This document shows positions 1 through 6,141 of a stretch of DNA of 11,229 bases, piece after piece (position 1 is the stretch's first letter; the number at the start of each line of letters is the position of its first letter). The notes below the pieces were generated by a model that saw only the letters and a list, made by a program, of their open reading frames with translations, did no database searches and was not told the origin of the DNA. A program made the position numbers and the translations under genes. Source of the stretch: UMGS1470 sp051889215 (GTDB taxonomy: Bacteria; Bacillota; Clostridia; Christensenellales; UBA1242); contig JBJFDC010000031.1 in the NCBI GenBank assembly GCA_051889215.1, positions 1 through 11,229 on the forward strand, in the 5' to 3' direction.

Positions 1-1430
1 AATTTGTTTTGTTTTTTTAATTCTTTTGCCAAGACAAAAAGAAATTTATCCCCATCAACGAGATTGAGCTTTTCATCGATTGCAAGCACTCGGTCTGCAT
101 CGCCATCATAAGCAAAACCGATTGGCACTCCATAATCCTTCATATAATTTTTTAGATGTTCAATATGAAGACACCCGCACTCGTCGTTGATTTTGTGGTC
201 TTTTGAACGGCCAATGATATGTGCGCGGACGCCAAGTTTTTCAAAAACTGCTCGAGCAAGTTTTTCGCTTGAACCGCCCGAAACATCAATCGCGACCTCA
301 AAGCCCGGCATTTTTTGAACAGAGGCAGTCACATGAGAAATATATTTTTGAGCAGAAATTTTTTCAATTTTGGCATTATTTGCGGCCTTTTTTGTGTTTT
401 TTTGTTTGTTTTTGCTCAATTTGTCAATATTTTGCAATTTTTCTTCCAAAGCGTTTTCGTCTTTTTGTGAAAGTTTTTGTCCAAGTCCATCAAACACTTT
501 TATTCCGTTAAATTTTTCGGGATTGTGAGATGCGGTGATGACGACGCCATAGTTTGCTTTTAGTTCTTTCGTCATATATGCGACACAAGGAGTTGACGCA
601 ACGCCCAAATCAAACACTTGGACATTTTTAATGCCTGACAAAATTCCCTCTCGAATGATTTTTCCACTTTTTCTCGTGTCTCGACCAAGCACAATCTTTT
701 GAATATTTTTTGATGAGATTGCCTCGCCAAATTTTCTTCCAACTTCAAAATATTCTTCCTTGCTTCCCTCAAGTCTAATCCCGTCCGTTCCAAAATATCT
801 CTTTGGTTGTGGCTCAAACTTTTGGGCATACATATTTTTGAATGAATCTCTGATTGTCTCGCGTTCACGTGCAATGCAAAATTGACCATCTTTGATGTTT
901 TTTGTGACTGTTGACCCCGCGGCAATAAATGCGCCATCTCCAATCTTGATTGGGGCAATAAGATTGCAGTTGCTTCCAATAAAGACATTTTTGCCAATAT
1001 ATGTGTGATGTTTGTTTGCTCCGTCATAATTTGCAAAAATGACGCCGCAACCAACATTGACATTTTCGCCAAGCGTGGCATCTCCGACATAACTCAAGTG
1101 TGAGATTTTGCAGTTCGCTCCAATTTCAGATTTTTTTATTTCTACAAAATTGCCAATTCGACATGAATCTTTGACTGTTGACTCTGGACGAATGTGCGCA
1201 AAAGGTCCAATTTCACAATTTTTTCCAATTTGTGAATTTTCAATTTGACTGTTAATCACGATTGAATTTGTTCCAATGCGGCTTTGAGTTATTTGAGAAC
1301 AATATATTTTTGCATTGTCGCCAATTTTGCAGTCTTTTAAAATGACATTGGGTCCAATTGTTGCGCGACCTTCAAATTCGACATTATCAATCAGGCAACT
1401 CGCTTTGTTTATGTAAGTAATTTTATCCAT
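1..1430 (-). CDS. GlmU acetyltransferase domain fused to phosphoglucosamine mutase GlmM (3' end outside window)
   Basis: One frame stays open from the ATG at 1430 to the left edge: 476 codons seen, stop not reached. Residues 1-~195 form a left-handed beta-helix of hexapeptide repeats matching the acetyltransferase half of GlmU. Recalled E. coli residues R333, K351, H363 (catalytic), Y366, N377, N386-Y387, K392 and S405 all fall at a constant offset of 252: R81, K99, H111, Y114, N125, N134-Y135, K140, S153. After a short linker, residues ~211 onward match GlmM: GTDGIR (214-219), phosphoserine loop TASHNP with S301, and metal loop DGDADR (442-447). Predicted reactions are GlcN-6-P to GlcN-1-P, then acetylation to GlcNAc-1-P, in the cytoplasm. 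The GlmU uridylyltransferase domain is absent. The start has a GAGGTG ribosome site four bases upstream, so the N-terminus looks genuine. A lysine-rich insert lies at about 331-354. No convincing promoter was found. Confidence 0.93.
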   Translation of the reverse strand, partial: MDKITYINKASCLIDNVEFEGRATIGPNVILKDCKIGDNAKIYCSQITQSRIGTNSIVINSQIENSQIGKNCEIGPFAHIRPESTVKDSCRIGNFVEIKKSEIGANCKISHLSYVGDATLGENVNVGCGVIFANYDGANKHHTYIGKNVFIGSNCNLIAPIKIGDGAFIAAGSTVTKNIKDGQFCIARERETIRDSFKNMYAQKFEPQPKRYFGTDGIRLEGSKEEYFEVGRKFGEAISSKNIQKIVLGRDTRKSGKIIREGILSGIKNVQVFDLGVASTPCVAYMTKELKANYGVVITASHNPEKFNGIKVFDGLGQKLSQKDENALEEKLQNIDKLSKNKQKNTKKAANNAKIEKISAQKYISHVTASVQKMPGFEVAIDVSGGSSEKLARAVFEKLGVRAHIIGRSKDHKINDECGCLHIEHLKNYMKDYGVPIGFAYDGDADRVLAIDEKLNLVDGDKFLFVLAKELKKQNK

Positions 1431-1482
1431 ATACACCTCGTGATTATGTATGCGGAGCAAGTGAATTCTGTGAAAACACAAA

Positions 1483-1689
1483 ATGAATTGTTTTTGCATA
1501 AAAAAAGATATGTTAGACAACATATCCCCGTGTGAACTCACAACGCTCGCAACTCTTGTCGCACAAAACATTGCCTCATGCAGTTCGGTTGAAGAAATCA
1601 ATGTTTGGCGAATGTTTTTTTCGCAGATAGCAAGCGTTTTGGCAACGTTTTGCGCTCAAGAAGGAAATCTCAAAAAAGGCAAGCACTAG
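1483..1689 (+). CDS. small DUF6774-like protein
   Basis: A 68-residue reading frame, or 59 residues if it starts at the ATG at 1510. The core (CELTTLATLVAQ, then SSVEEINVW and FFSQIASVLATF) resembles from memory the small DUF6774 proteins of Clostridia, which have an N-terminal Cys-Glu-Leu segment and a C-terminal F-x-Q-x-x-x-x-L-A-T segment. The function of that family is unknown. The protein is probably cytosolic and largely helical; no signal peptide or membrane segment is evident. Neither start has a good ribosome site, and family resemblance favours 1510, which lies inside an inverted repeat (1507-1526). It is divergent from the glmU/glmM fusion (52-base gap) and convergent with the DUF378 gene, its stop TAG sharing CTAG with that gene's stop. 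The family assignment is tentative. Confidence 0.6.
   Translation: MNCFCIKKDMLDNISPCELTTLATLVAQNIASCSSVEEINVWRMFFSQIASVLATFCAQEGNLKKGKH
1501..1526 (-). terminator. hairpin with T-run on the minus strand
   Basis: Perfect 8-bp inverted repeat GATATGTT (1507-1514) / AACATATC (1519-1526) with loop AGAC. On the minus strand the hairpin is followed at once by a run of T (1506 down to 1500). This fits an intrinsic terminator for transcripts coming from the DUF378 gene toward the glmU/glmM fusion. The stem has only two G-C pairs, so it may be weak. It also covers the second possible ATG (1510) of the small plus-strand gene. Confidence 0.45.
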
Positions 1690-1940
1690 CCCAACATGTC
1701 TTGTTGAGTTTCACTTTCTTTTTTAAATTTTTCGCGCCTAAATTCAAGTTTGCCTTTTGTTGCAATCGCCTTGTAAATCAAATATGCACAGGCAAATCCA
1801 AAAAGCACATAAAACATTCTTGAAACAACGTGCGCTTGTGAACCAAAAATCCCGGCAATAAAGTCAAATTGAATGAGCCCGATTGAGAGCCAATTAATGC
1901 CGCCAAGCATGGCAATAACAAAACAAATCAAAGTTATCAT
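1686..1940 (-). CDS. DUF378 small membrane protein (YuzA-like)
   Basis: 84 residues with two predicted membrane helices: about 2-22, containing the family's LGGINWLxIG pattern (12-21), and about 41-60. A charged C-terminal tail follows (residues 62-84, rich in Lys, Arg and Glu). This is the DUF378 family, short integral membrane proteins of unknown function such as B. subtilis YuzA. The ATG at 1940 is chosen because the hydrophobic segment begins right after it and AGGTG lies five bases upstream. The frame remains open further upstream, to 2153, but that extension has no family resemblance and would run through the greA promoter. It is convergent with the DUF6774-like gene, the two stops sharing CTAG. 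Function cannot be inferred. Confidence 0.85.
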   Translation of the reverse strand: MITLICFVIAMLGGINWLSIGLIQFDFIAGIFGSQAHVVSRMFYVLFGFACAYLIYKAIATKGKLEFRREKFKKESETQQDMLG

Positions 1941-1976
1941 ATTCACCTCAAAATTAATTTGAGAAAAACAAAGAAA

Positions 1977-2005
1977 ATTATACAAGTGTGAATTTTTTGA
2001 AAAAT
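1977..2005 (-). promoter_or_regulatory. candidate promoter for the DUF378 gene
   Basis: On the minus strand a perfect TATAAT lies at 1982-1977, 37 bases upstream of the DUF378 ATG. The -35 region at the normal distance (about 2005-2000) is only T-rich and does not match TTGACA. Start of transcription would be near 1970. It points away from the greA promoter, so the two units are divergent. Confidence 0.4.
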
Positions 2006-2054
2006 AAAAAATATAATAAACAAATAACAAATTTGCAAAATTAATGCCAAAATG

Positions 2055-2083
2055 TTGACATGTTTTCCACATGAAACTATAAT
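2055..2083 (+). promoter_or_regulatory. consensus sigma-A promoter of greA
   Basis: Perfect TTGACA (2055-2060), a 17-base spacer and perfect TATAAT (2078-2083). Predicted transcription start is about 2090, giving a leader of some 57 nt before the greA ATG. Confidence 0.88.
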
Positions 2084-2146
2084 AAGCATGATTTTGAAAA
2101 AATTTCCTATTTTTGGAGATTGTTTTTTTTAATTCAGGAGGGCAAA

Positions 2147-2614
2147 ATGGCAAACGAAATTTATCTTACGCCAGAAGGCAAAAAACAACTTGAGGAAAAA
2201 CTTGAATACTATAAAAAAGTCAAAAGACCAGAAGCAACAAAAGCAATCGGTGTTGCAAGGGAATTTGGCGATTTGAAAGAAAATTCTGAATATGACCAAG
2301 CAAAAGAAGAACAAGGCAAAATTGAAGCGGAAATTGCAGAAATGGAAGCAACGCTTCGTGATGCCATCATAATTGCAAAAAAAGTTTCGACGAGCAAAGT
2401 CGGAATTGGTTGTGTTGTCAAAGTTTATGATGAGGATTTTGATGAAGAGATTGAATACAAAATTGTTGGTTCAACCGAAAGTGATCCACTTCGCGGACTT
2501 ATCAGCAATCAATCTCCAGTTGGTGCCGCTCTTCTTGGAAAAACAAAGGGCGAGGAAGTTGTTGTTCCAACACCATCAGGACACATAACTCTAAAAATTC
2601 TCGACATCAAATAA
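2147..2614 (+). CDS. greA: transcription elongation factor GreA
   Basis: 155 residues, the usual GreA length. GreA enters the secondary channel of RNA polymerase and stimulates cleavage of the backtracked 3' end of the transcript, rescuing arrested complexes. The N-terminal coiled coil (about 1-75) carries the signature GDLKENSEY at 41-49; D42 and E45 correspond to the acidic tip residues that coordinate the active-site Mg. The C-terminal FKBP-like domain (about 80-155) binds the polymerase rim and contains the typical SPVGAALLGK segment (123-132). The ATG at 2147 is chosen because AGGAGGG lies just upstream and the conserved MANEIYLTPEG start follows; an upstream in-frame start at 2120 would lie across this ribosome site. 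It is transcribed alone between a consensus promoter and a terminator. Confidence 0.97.
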   Translation: MANEIYLTPEGKKQLEEKLEYYKKVKRPEATKAIGVAREFGDLKENSEYDQAKEEQGKIEAEIAEMEATLRDAIIIAKKVSTSKVGIGCVVKVYDEDFDEEIEYKIVGSTESDPLRGLISNQSPVGAALLGKTKGEEVVVPTPSGHITLKILDIK

Positions 2615-2627
2615 TCGACTTGAATTC

Positions 2628-2653
2628 AAGGTGCATAAACGTGCACCTTTTTT
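2628..2653 (+). terminator. intrinsic terminator after greA
   Basis: Stem AAGGTGCA (2628-2635) / TGCACCTT (2642-2649) with a six-base loop, followed by T to 2653. It lies 13 bases past the greA stop and separates greA from the holB operon. Confidence 0.88.
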
Positions 2654-2671
2654 AAACTTTGAGAAAGTTGT

Positions 2672-2699
2672 TTGAATATTTTTTTATGTGTGTTATTAT
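2672..2699 (+). promoter_or_regulatory. promoter of the holB operon, extended -10, predicted leaderless start
   Basis: TTGAAT (2672-2677), a 16-base spacer and TATTAT (2694-2699). TG precedes the -10 by one base (2691-2692), which makes an extended -10 element. Counting the last -10 base as -7 puts +1 at 2706, the A of the holB ATG. No Shine-Dalgarno sequence lies in front of that ATG. Confidence 0.6.
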
Positions 2700-2705
2700 G
2701 GTGTT

Positions 2706-3683
2706 ATGAATATATCAAACAACATAATCAAACGACTCAGACTTTTTCAAGGTTTGATTGCCCAGCGTGAAGCGGGCGTATTTTTCCATGCGAATCTATT
2801 TTATAGTCCAGACAAAACGACAAATGAGATTTTTTGCAAACAGGTTGCGAAGATGCTTGTTTGTGAATGTGGTGAAAATGGTTGTGATCATTGCGGAAAT
2901 TGTTTAAAAATTGAAAAACAAACAAACCCAGATGTAATGTTTTTTGGAAACACAAAATTTGCTGTAGCAGATGTTGAAAAAATTGTTGAGGATCAAGTTC
3001 TCAAACCAATGATTTCACCATGCAAGGTCTATGTTATCAACAATATTGACAACGCGACAATTCAAGCACAAAACAAACTTCTCAAAGTTCTTGAAGAGCC
3101 AAACCCAAATGTCTTTTTCCTTATGAGTGCAACAAACCTTGATTCAGTTCTTCCAACAGTGAAGTCGAGATGCAAGACCATGCCAATTGACCCGTTTGAT
3201 TATGAGCAAATCAAAGACATATTTGAAAATGAGAAGACATCAATTTCTCAAATTTTATATTCTCAAAGTGGCGGATATATTGGAAAACTCGCCGAACTAA
3301 TGACGGGCGGAGATTTTTCTGAGTCGCTTAACCTTGCGCGCGGAATTGTGTTTGACATGAAAAACAGCAAGCAAGTGCTCGGTTATTCTTCGGCTCTTGC
3401 TTCTCAAAAATCAACATTTTTAACAAAGTTGTCGCTCATTCAAGAGTTATATCGAGATATCCTCATGTCGATTTTGGGACAAGACACTTTGCAACAAAGC
3501 AAAGATTTTTGTGAAATGATTGAACAAGTGAAAAACGAGTTTACAAAAGAGGCATTGATTGAAATTATTGAAAAAATTGATTTATGCAAAAAGCAGTTTG
3601 ATGCAAATGTCAACATTGGCATGATTGCGGACGGGTTGCTTATGAAAATCTTGGAGGTAAAATATTTATGCAAACAAAAATAG
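2706..3683 (+). CDS. holB: DNA polymerase III delta' subunit
   Basis: 325 residues. Delta' is the clamp-loader stator that, with delta and tau/gamma, loads the beta sliding clamp. The N-terminal AAA+ fold shows a degenerate P-loop region (HANLFYSPDKTT, 28-39, without the GKT/S core), as expected for delta', which does not hydrolyse ATP. A cysteine cluster follows (C53, C55, C60, C63, C66) that corresponds to the family's zinc site. The region NKLLKVLEEP (123-132) and the arginine-finger SRC motif (154-156) are clear. The C-terminal part is divergent and helical, as usual. The ATG at 2706 is preferred over an in-frame GTG at 2688, because the GTG lies inside the predicted promoter. It is the first gene of a five-gene operon and overlaps ricT by 16 bases. 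Confidence 0.93.
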   Translation: MNISNNIIKRLRLFQGLIAQREAGVFFHANLFYSPDKTTNEIFCKQVAKMLVCECGENGCDHCGNCLKIEKQTNPDVMFFGNTKFAVADVEKIVEDQVLKPMISPCKVYVINNIDNATIQAQNKLLKVLEEPNPNVFFLMSATNLDSVLPTVKSRCKTMPIDPFDYEQIKDIFENEKTSISQILYSQSGGYIGKLAELMTGGDFSESLNLARGIVFDMKNSKQVLGYSSALASQKSTFLTKLSLIQELYRDILMSILGQDTLQQSKDFCEMIEQVKNEFTKEALIEIIEKIDLCKKQFDANVNIGMIADGLLMKILEVKYLCKQK

Positions 3684-4543
3684 TTGGCGTGAGATTTTGT
3701 GACGGCGGAAAAATTTATGATTTTTCTCCAAATGAACTGCATTTAAATATTGGAGATAAAGTTATTGTCGAAACAGTTAGGGGGCTTGATTATGGTGTTG
3801 TCGCGACTCCAGTCAAAACAATTGAGAGGGCGGACACTGATGAACCGCTTAAAGATGTTGTGCGCATGGCGACAAATCAAGACCTTGTTCAAGTAAAAAA
3901 AATTCAGACACTCAACAAAAAATATTTGGAAGAAACAAAGAAAATTGTTGAAAATTTTGAGCTTGAAATGAAAATTGTTAGTTGCGACACATCTTTTGAT
4001 GAGCAAAAAATCAACATAAACTTTACGAGTGAAAACAGGGTTGACTTCAGAGAACTCGTCAAAGAACTTGGAAGCCGCTTTAAGGCGAGAATTGAACTGC
4101 GTCAAATTGGTGCGCGCGATGAAGTTAAGATTATGGGAGGACTTGGCCCTTGCGGCAAGGTCTGTTGTTGCAGAGAATTTTTGAAAGATTTTGAGCACGT
4201 TTCAATAAAAATGCCCAAAGTGCAAGGACTTTCACTCAATCCGACAAAAATCAGTGGGCTTTGTGGACGTTTGATGTGTTGCTTGGGCTATGAGAATTCG
4301 CACTACTCCGAGACCTTCAAACTCATGCCAAGAATCAACTCTGAAGTTGAAACACCGGACGGAAAAGGTGTTGTGCTATATAACAATTTGCTCAAACGTC
4401 TTGTTCAGGTGAGGGTTGGAGCAAAAGATGACCCAACGAGTCAAATTGTTGAATATCCACTTGACCAAATCAAAGTCAAGGCAAAAAACAACATTGGGTT
4501 TGACGATGACCCGGGGAATAAACTAAAAGATTTGGAAGATTGA
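3668..4543 (+). CDS. ricT: PSP1-domain Fe-S protein RicT (YaaT)
   Basis: 291 residues, the family's usual length. The N-terminal ~100 residues are the PSP1/YaaT N region (VGVRFCDGGKIYDF at 7-20). The C-terminal half has the diagnostic cysteine-rich blocks GPCGKVCCC (160-168: C162, C166, C167, C168) and SGLCGRLMCCLGYE (196-209: C199, C204, C205). In B. subtilis, RicT works with RicA (YmcA) and RicF (YlbF) in a complex that carries Fe-S clusters and promotes RNase Y-dependent maturation of mRNAs; it also affects sporulation, competence and biofilm. Neither partner is in this window. GGAGG at 3653-3657 supports the ATG at 3668. It overlaps holB by 16 bases and trmN6 by one base (TGATG), so translation is probably coupled. 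The holB-ricT pairing matches the Bacillus order. Confidence 0.95.
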   Translation: MQTKIVGVRFCDGGKIYDFSPNELHLNIGDKVIVETVRGLDYGVVATPVKTIERADTDEPLKDVVRMATNQDLVQVKKIQTLNKKYLEETKKIVENFELEMKIVSCDTSFDEQKININFTSENRVDFRELVKELGSRFKARIELRQIGARDEVKIMGGLGPCGKVCCCREFLKDFEHVSIKMPKVQGLSLNPTKISGLCGRLMCCLGYENSHYSETFKLMPRINSEVETPDGKGVVLYNNLLKRLVQVRVGAKDDPTSQIVEYPLDQIKVKAKNNIGFDDDPGNKLKDLED

Positions 4544-5271
4544 TGAAAAATGAAAAACTGCGGCTTGAAGATTTGCAATACAAAGGTCTAAAAATTTATC
4601 AAAATAAAGACCTCTATTGTTTTACGAGCGATGCAGTCACCCTTGCCAATTTTGCACATATAAAAAAGGGCGAAACAGTTTGTGATTTTTGCTCGGGTTC
4701 GGGCATTATCGCAATTTTGCTTTCAGCAAAAAATGAGCCGTCAAAAATCTTTGCGGTTGAAATACAAAAAGAAATGTTTGGTCTTTTGCAAAAGAACATT
4801 GAACTCAATGAAATCCAAAACATAATTCCAATTTGCGGAGATGTTGTGGATTTTTCCAACGAGCAAAAAGCAGGCAGTGTGGACGTTGTCGTTTGCAATC
4901 CGCCTTATAAAAAAAGAGGTGCATCATTTCATAATGAAAATGAGGTTGTCGCAATCGCAAGGCATGAAATAAAACTTGACCTTGATGGCCTTGTTGCGAG
5001 CGTGAAAAAGGTGTTGAGATTTGGGGGAAGATTTTATATTTCATATGACGCGAATAGGAGTGCCGAGCTTTTGAGCAAACTCAAGAGCAACGACCTCGAA
5101 CCAAAGCGAATGTTTTTCACACAACCTTCTCCGAATGGGAATGCAAGTCTTGTTTTTGTTGAGGCAACGCGTGGCGGAAGAGAAGGGGTTGAAGTCTTGC
5201 CAACCATCATTTCAAATGACAAAGACGGAAACTATGTTCAAAATATATTTGATAATTATCGAAGGAAATAG
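4543..5271 (+). CDS. trmN6: tRNA1(Val) A37 N6-methyltransferase (TrmN6/YabB family)
   Basis: 242 residues. A Rossmann-fold class I methyltransferase: SAM motif I is DFCSGSGIIAILL (48-60), the acidic residue closing the second strand is E73, and the catalytic motif of N6-adenine methyltransferases is NPPY (119-122). The N-terminal segment FTSDAVTLANF (27-37) is typical of TrmN6/YabB. E. coli TrmN6 methylates A37 of tRNA1(Val); the exact substrate of the Bacillota homologue is inferred. The start is the ATG at 4543, whose A is also the last base of the ricT stop (TGATG). A weak GGAAG at 4534-4538 is the only ribosome site, which suggests translational coupling. In B. subtilis yabA lies between ricT and yabB; here there is no room for it. 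Confidence 0.92.
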   Translation: MKNEKLRLEDLQYKGLKIYQNKDLYCFTSDAVTLANFAHIKKGETVCDFCSGSGIIAILLSAKNEPSKIFAVEIQKEMFGLLQKNIELNEIQNIIPICGDVVDFSNEQKAGSVDVVVCNPPYKKRGASFHNENEVVAIARHEIKLDLDGLVASVKKVLRFGGRFYISYDANRSAELLSKLKSNDLEPKRMFFTQPSPNGNASLVFVEATRGGREGVEVLPTIISNDKDGNYVQNIFDNYRRK

Positions 5272-5280
5272 GGAGGCAAA

Positions 5281-6099
5281 ATGTTATATATTGTTGCAAC
5301 GCCAATCGGCAATCTAAAAGACATGACAATTCGAGCCATTGAAACTTTGAGGGCGGTCGATGTGATTGCGTGCGAGGACACGCGCAATTCAAAAAAACTG
5401 CTTAATCATTTTGATATTGACAAGCCCCTCATTGCATATCACAAGTTTAATGAAAAGACCAGCACAGAAGGCATACTGAAACTTTTGGACTCAAAAAAAG
5501 ATGTTGCATTAATCACGGATAGCGGCATGCCGCTCATTTCCGACCCGGGAAACGTGTTGACCAAAACGCTGCGCGAAAAGGGTTATGAGTTCACCGTTGT
5601 CCCCGGCGCCAATGCTGCACTTTGTGCACTTGTTCTCAGTGGACTTGATTCAACTCGCTTCACCTTTGTCGGCTTTTTGCCGGAAAAACAAAGTCAAAAA
5701 GAAGAATTGCTTTCATCTTTTGTTGATAGAGAGGAAACGCTCGTGTTTCATGTGTCATGCCACAACATAAAAAACGACTTGACGCAAATTTATAAAATTC
5801 TCGGACCGCGTCCAGCATGTTTGGTGAAAGAGATAACAAAAATTCATGAAAACGCACTCAATTTCACCCTTGGCGACGACGTTGAAATTGACGAAAGAGG
5901 GGAATTTATTTTGGTTGTTGAAAAAATAAACAAAAATAATCAAAAATTAATTAAAAATAATTCCGACAATGATAAAAAATTAATTAATGATGTAAATAAT
6001 TTTATTAAATTGGGTTTAAAAAAGAATGAGGCAATAAAACTTGTAGCCCGCATAAACAAAGAGGATAAAGACAAAATTTATAAATTATTTATTGAGTAA
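5281..6099 (+). CDS. rsmI: 16S rRNA (cytidine1402-2'-O)-methyltransferase RsmI
   Basis: 272 residues, close to family length. RsmI uses SAM to 2'-O-methylate C1402 in the decoding centre of 16S rRNA; RsmH makes the N4 methylation of the same base. The SPOUT-unlike tetrapyrrole-methylase fold is shown by the start LYIVATPIGNLKDMTIRA (2-19), CEDTR (31-35), the SAM loop DSGMPLISDPG (80-90; the family more often has D-A-G-x-P), PGANAAL (108-114) and GFLP (131-134). The region GEFILVVE (207-214) closes the second lobe. Residues from about 215 on are an Asn/Lys-rich linker plus a small helical C-terminal domain. GGAGG at 5272-5276 supports the ATG. Nine bases separate it from trmN6. The 3' segment from about 5925 is conspicuously richer in A and T than the rest of the gene. 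Confidence 0.95.
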   Translation: MLYIVATPIGNLKDMTIRAIETLRAVDVIACEDTRNSKKLLNHFDIDKPLIAYHKFNEKTSTEGILKLLDSKKDVALITDSGMPLISDPGNVLTKTLREKGYEFTVVPGANAALCALVLSGLDSTRFTFVGFLPEKQSQKEELLSSFVDREETLVFHVSCHNIKNDLTQIYKILGPRPACLVKEITKIHENALNFTLGDDVEIDERGEFILVVEKINKNNQKLIKNNSDNDKKLINDVNNFIKLGLKKNEAIKLVARINKEDKDKIYKLFIE

Positions 6100-6141
6100 A
6101 AAACAATTTAAATTTTTTAATATTTTTTTGGGGGTTAAAAA

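Noticed and set aside
572..1090. 172-codon minus-strand reading frame
   Set aside because: It lies in another frame of the same strand as the glmU/glmM fusion, which shows clear catalytic motifs across the same bases.
1655..1700. terminator right after the DUF378 stop
   Set aside because: A T-run is present on the minus strand, but only a four-pair stem with a G·U can be drawn in front of it.
1605..1823. 72-codon plus-strand reading frame
   Set aside because: It overlaps both the DUF6774-like gene and, antisense, the DUF378 gene, and resembles no family.
1941..2153. N-terminal extension of the DUF378 gene
   Set aside because: The extension would run antisense across the greA promoter and ribosome site; the ATG at 1940 has its own ribosome site and begins the family homology.
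2733..2822. loss of the Walker A motif in HolB as an anomaly
   Set aside because: Delta' subunits generally lack a working P-loop; this is normal for the family.
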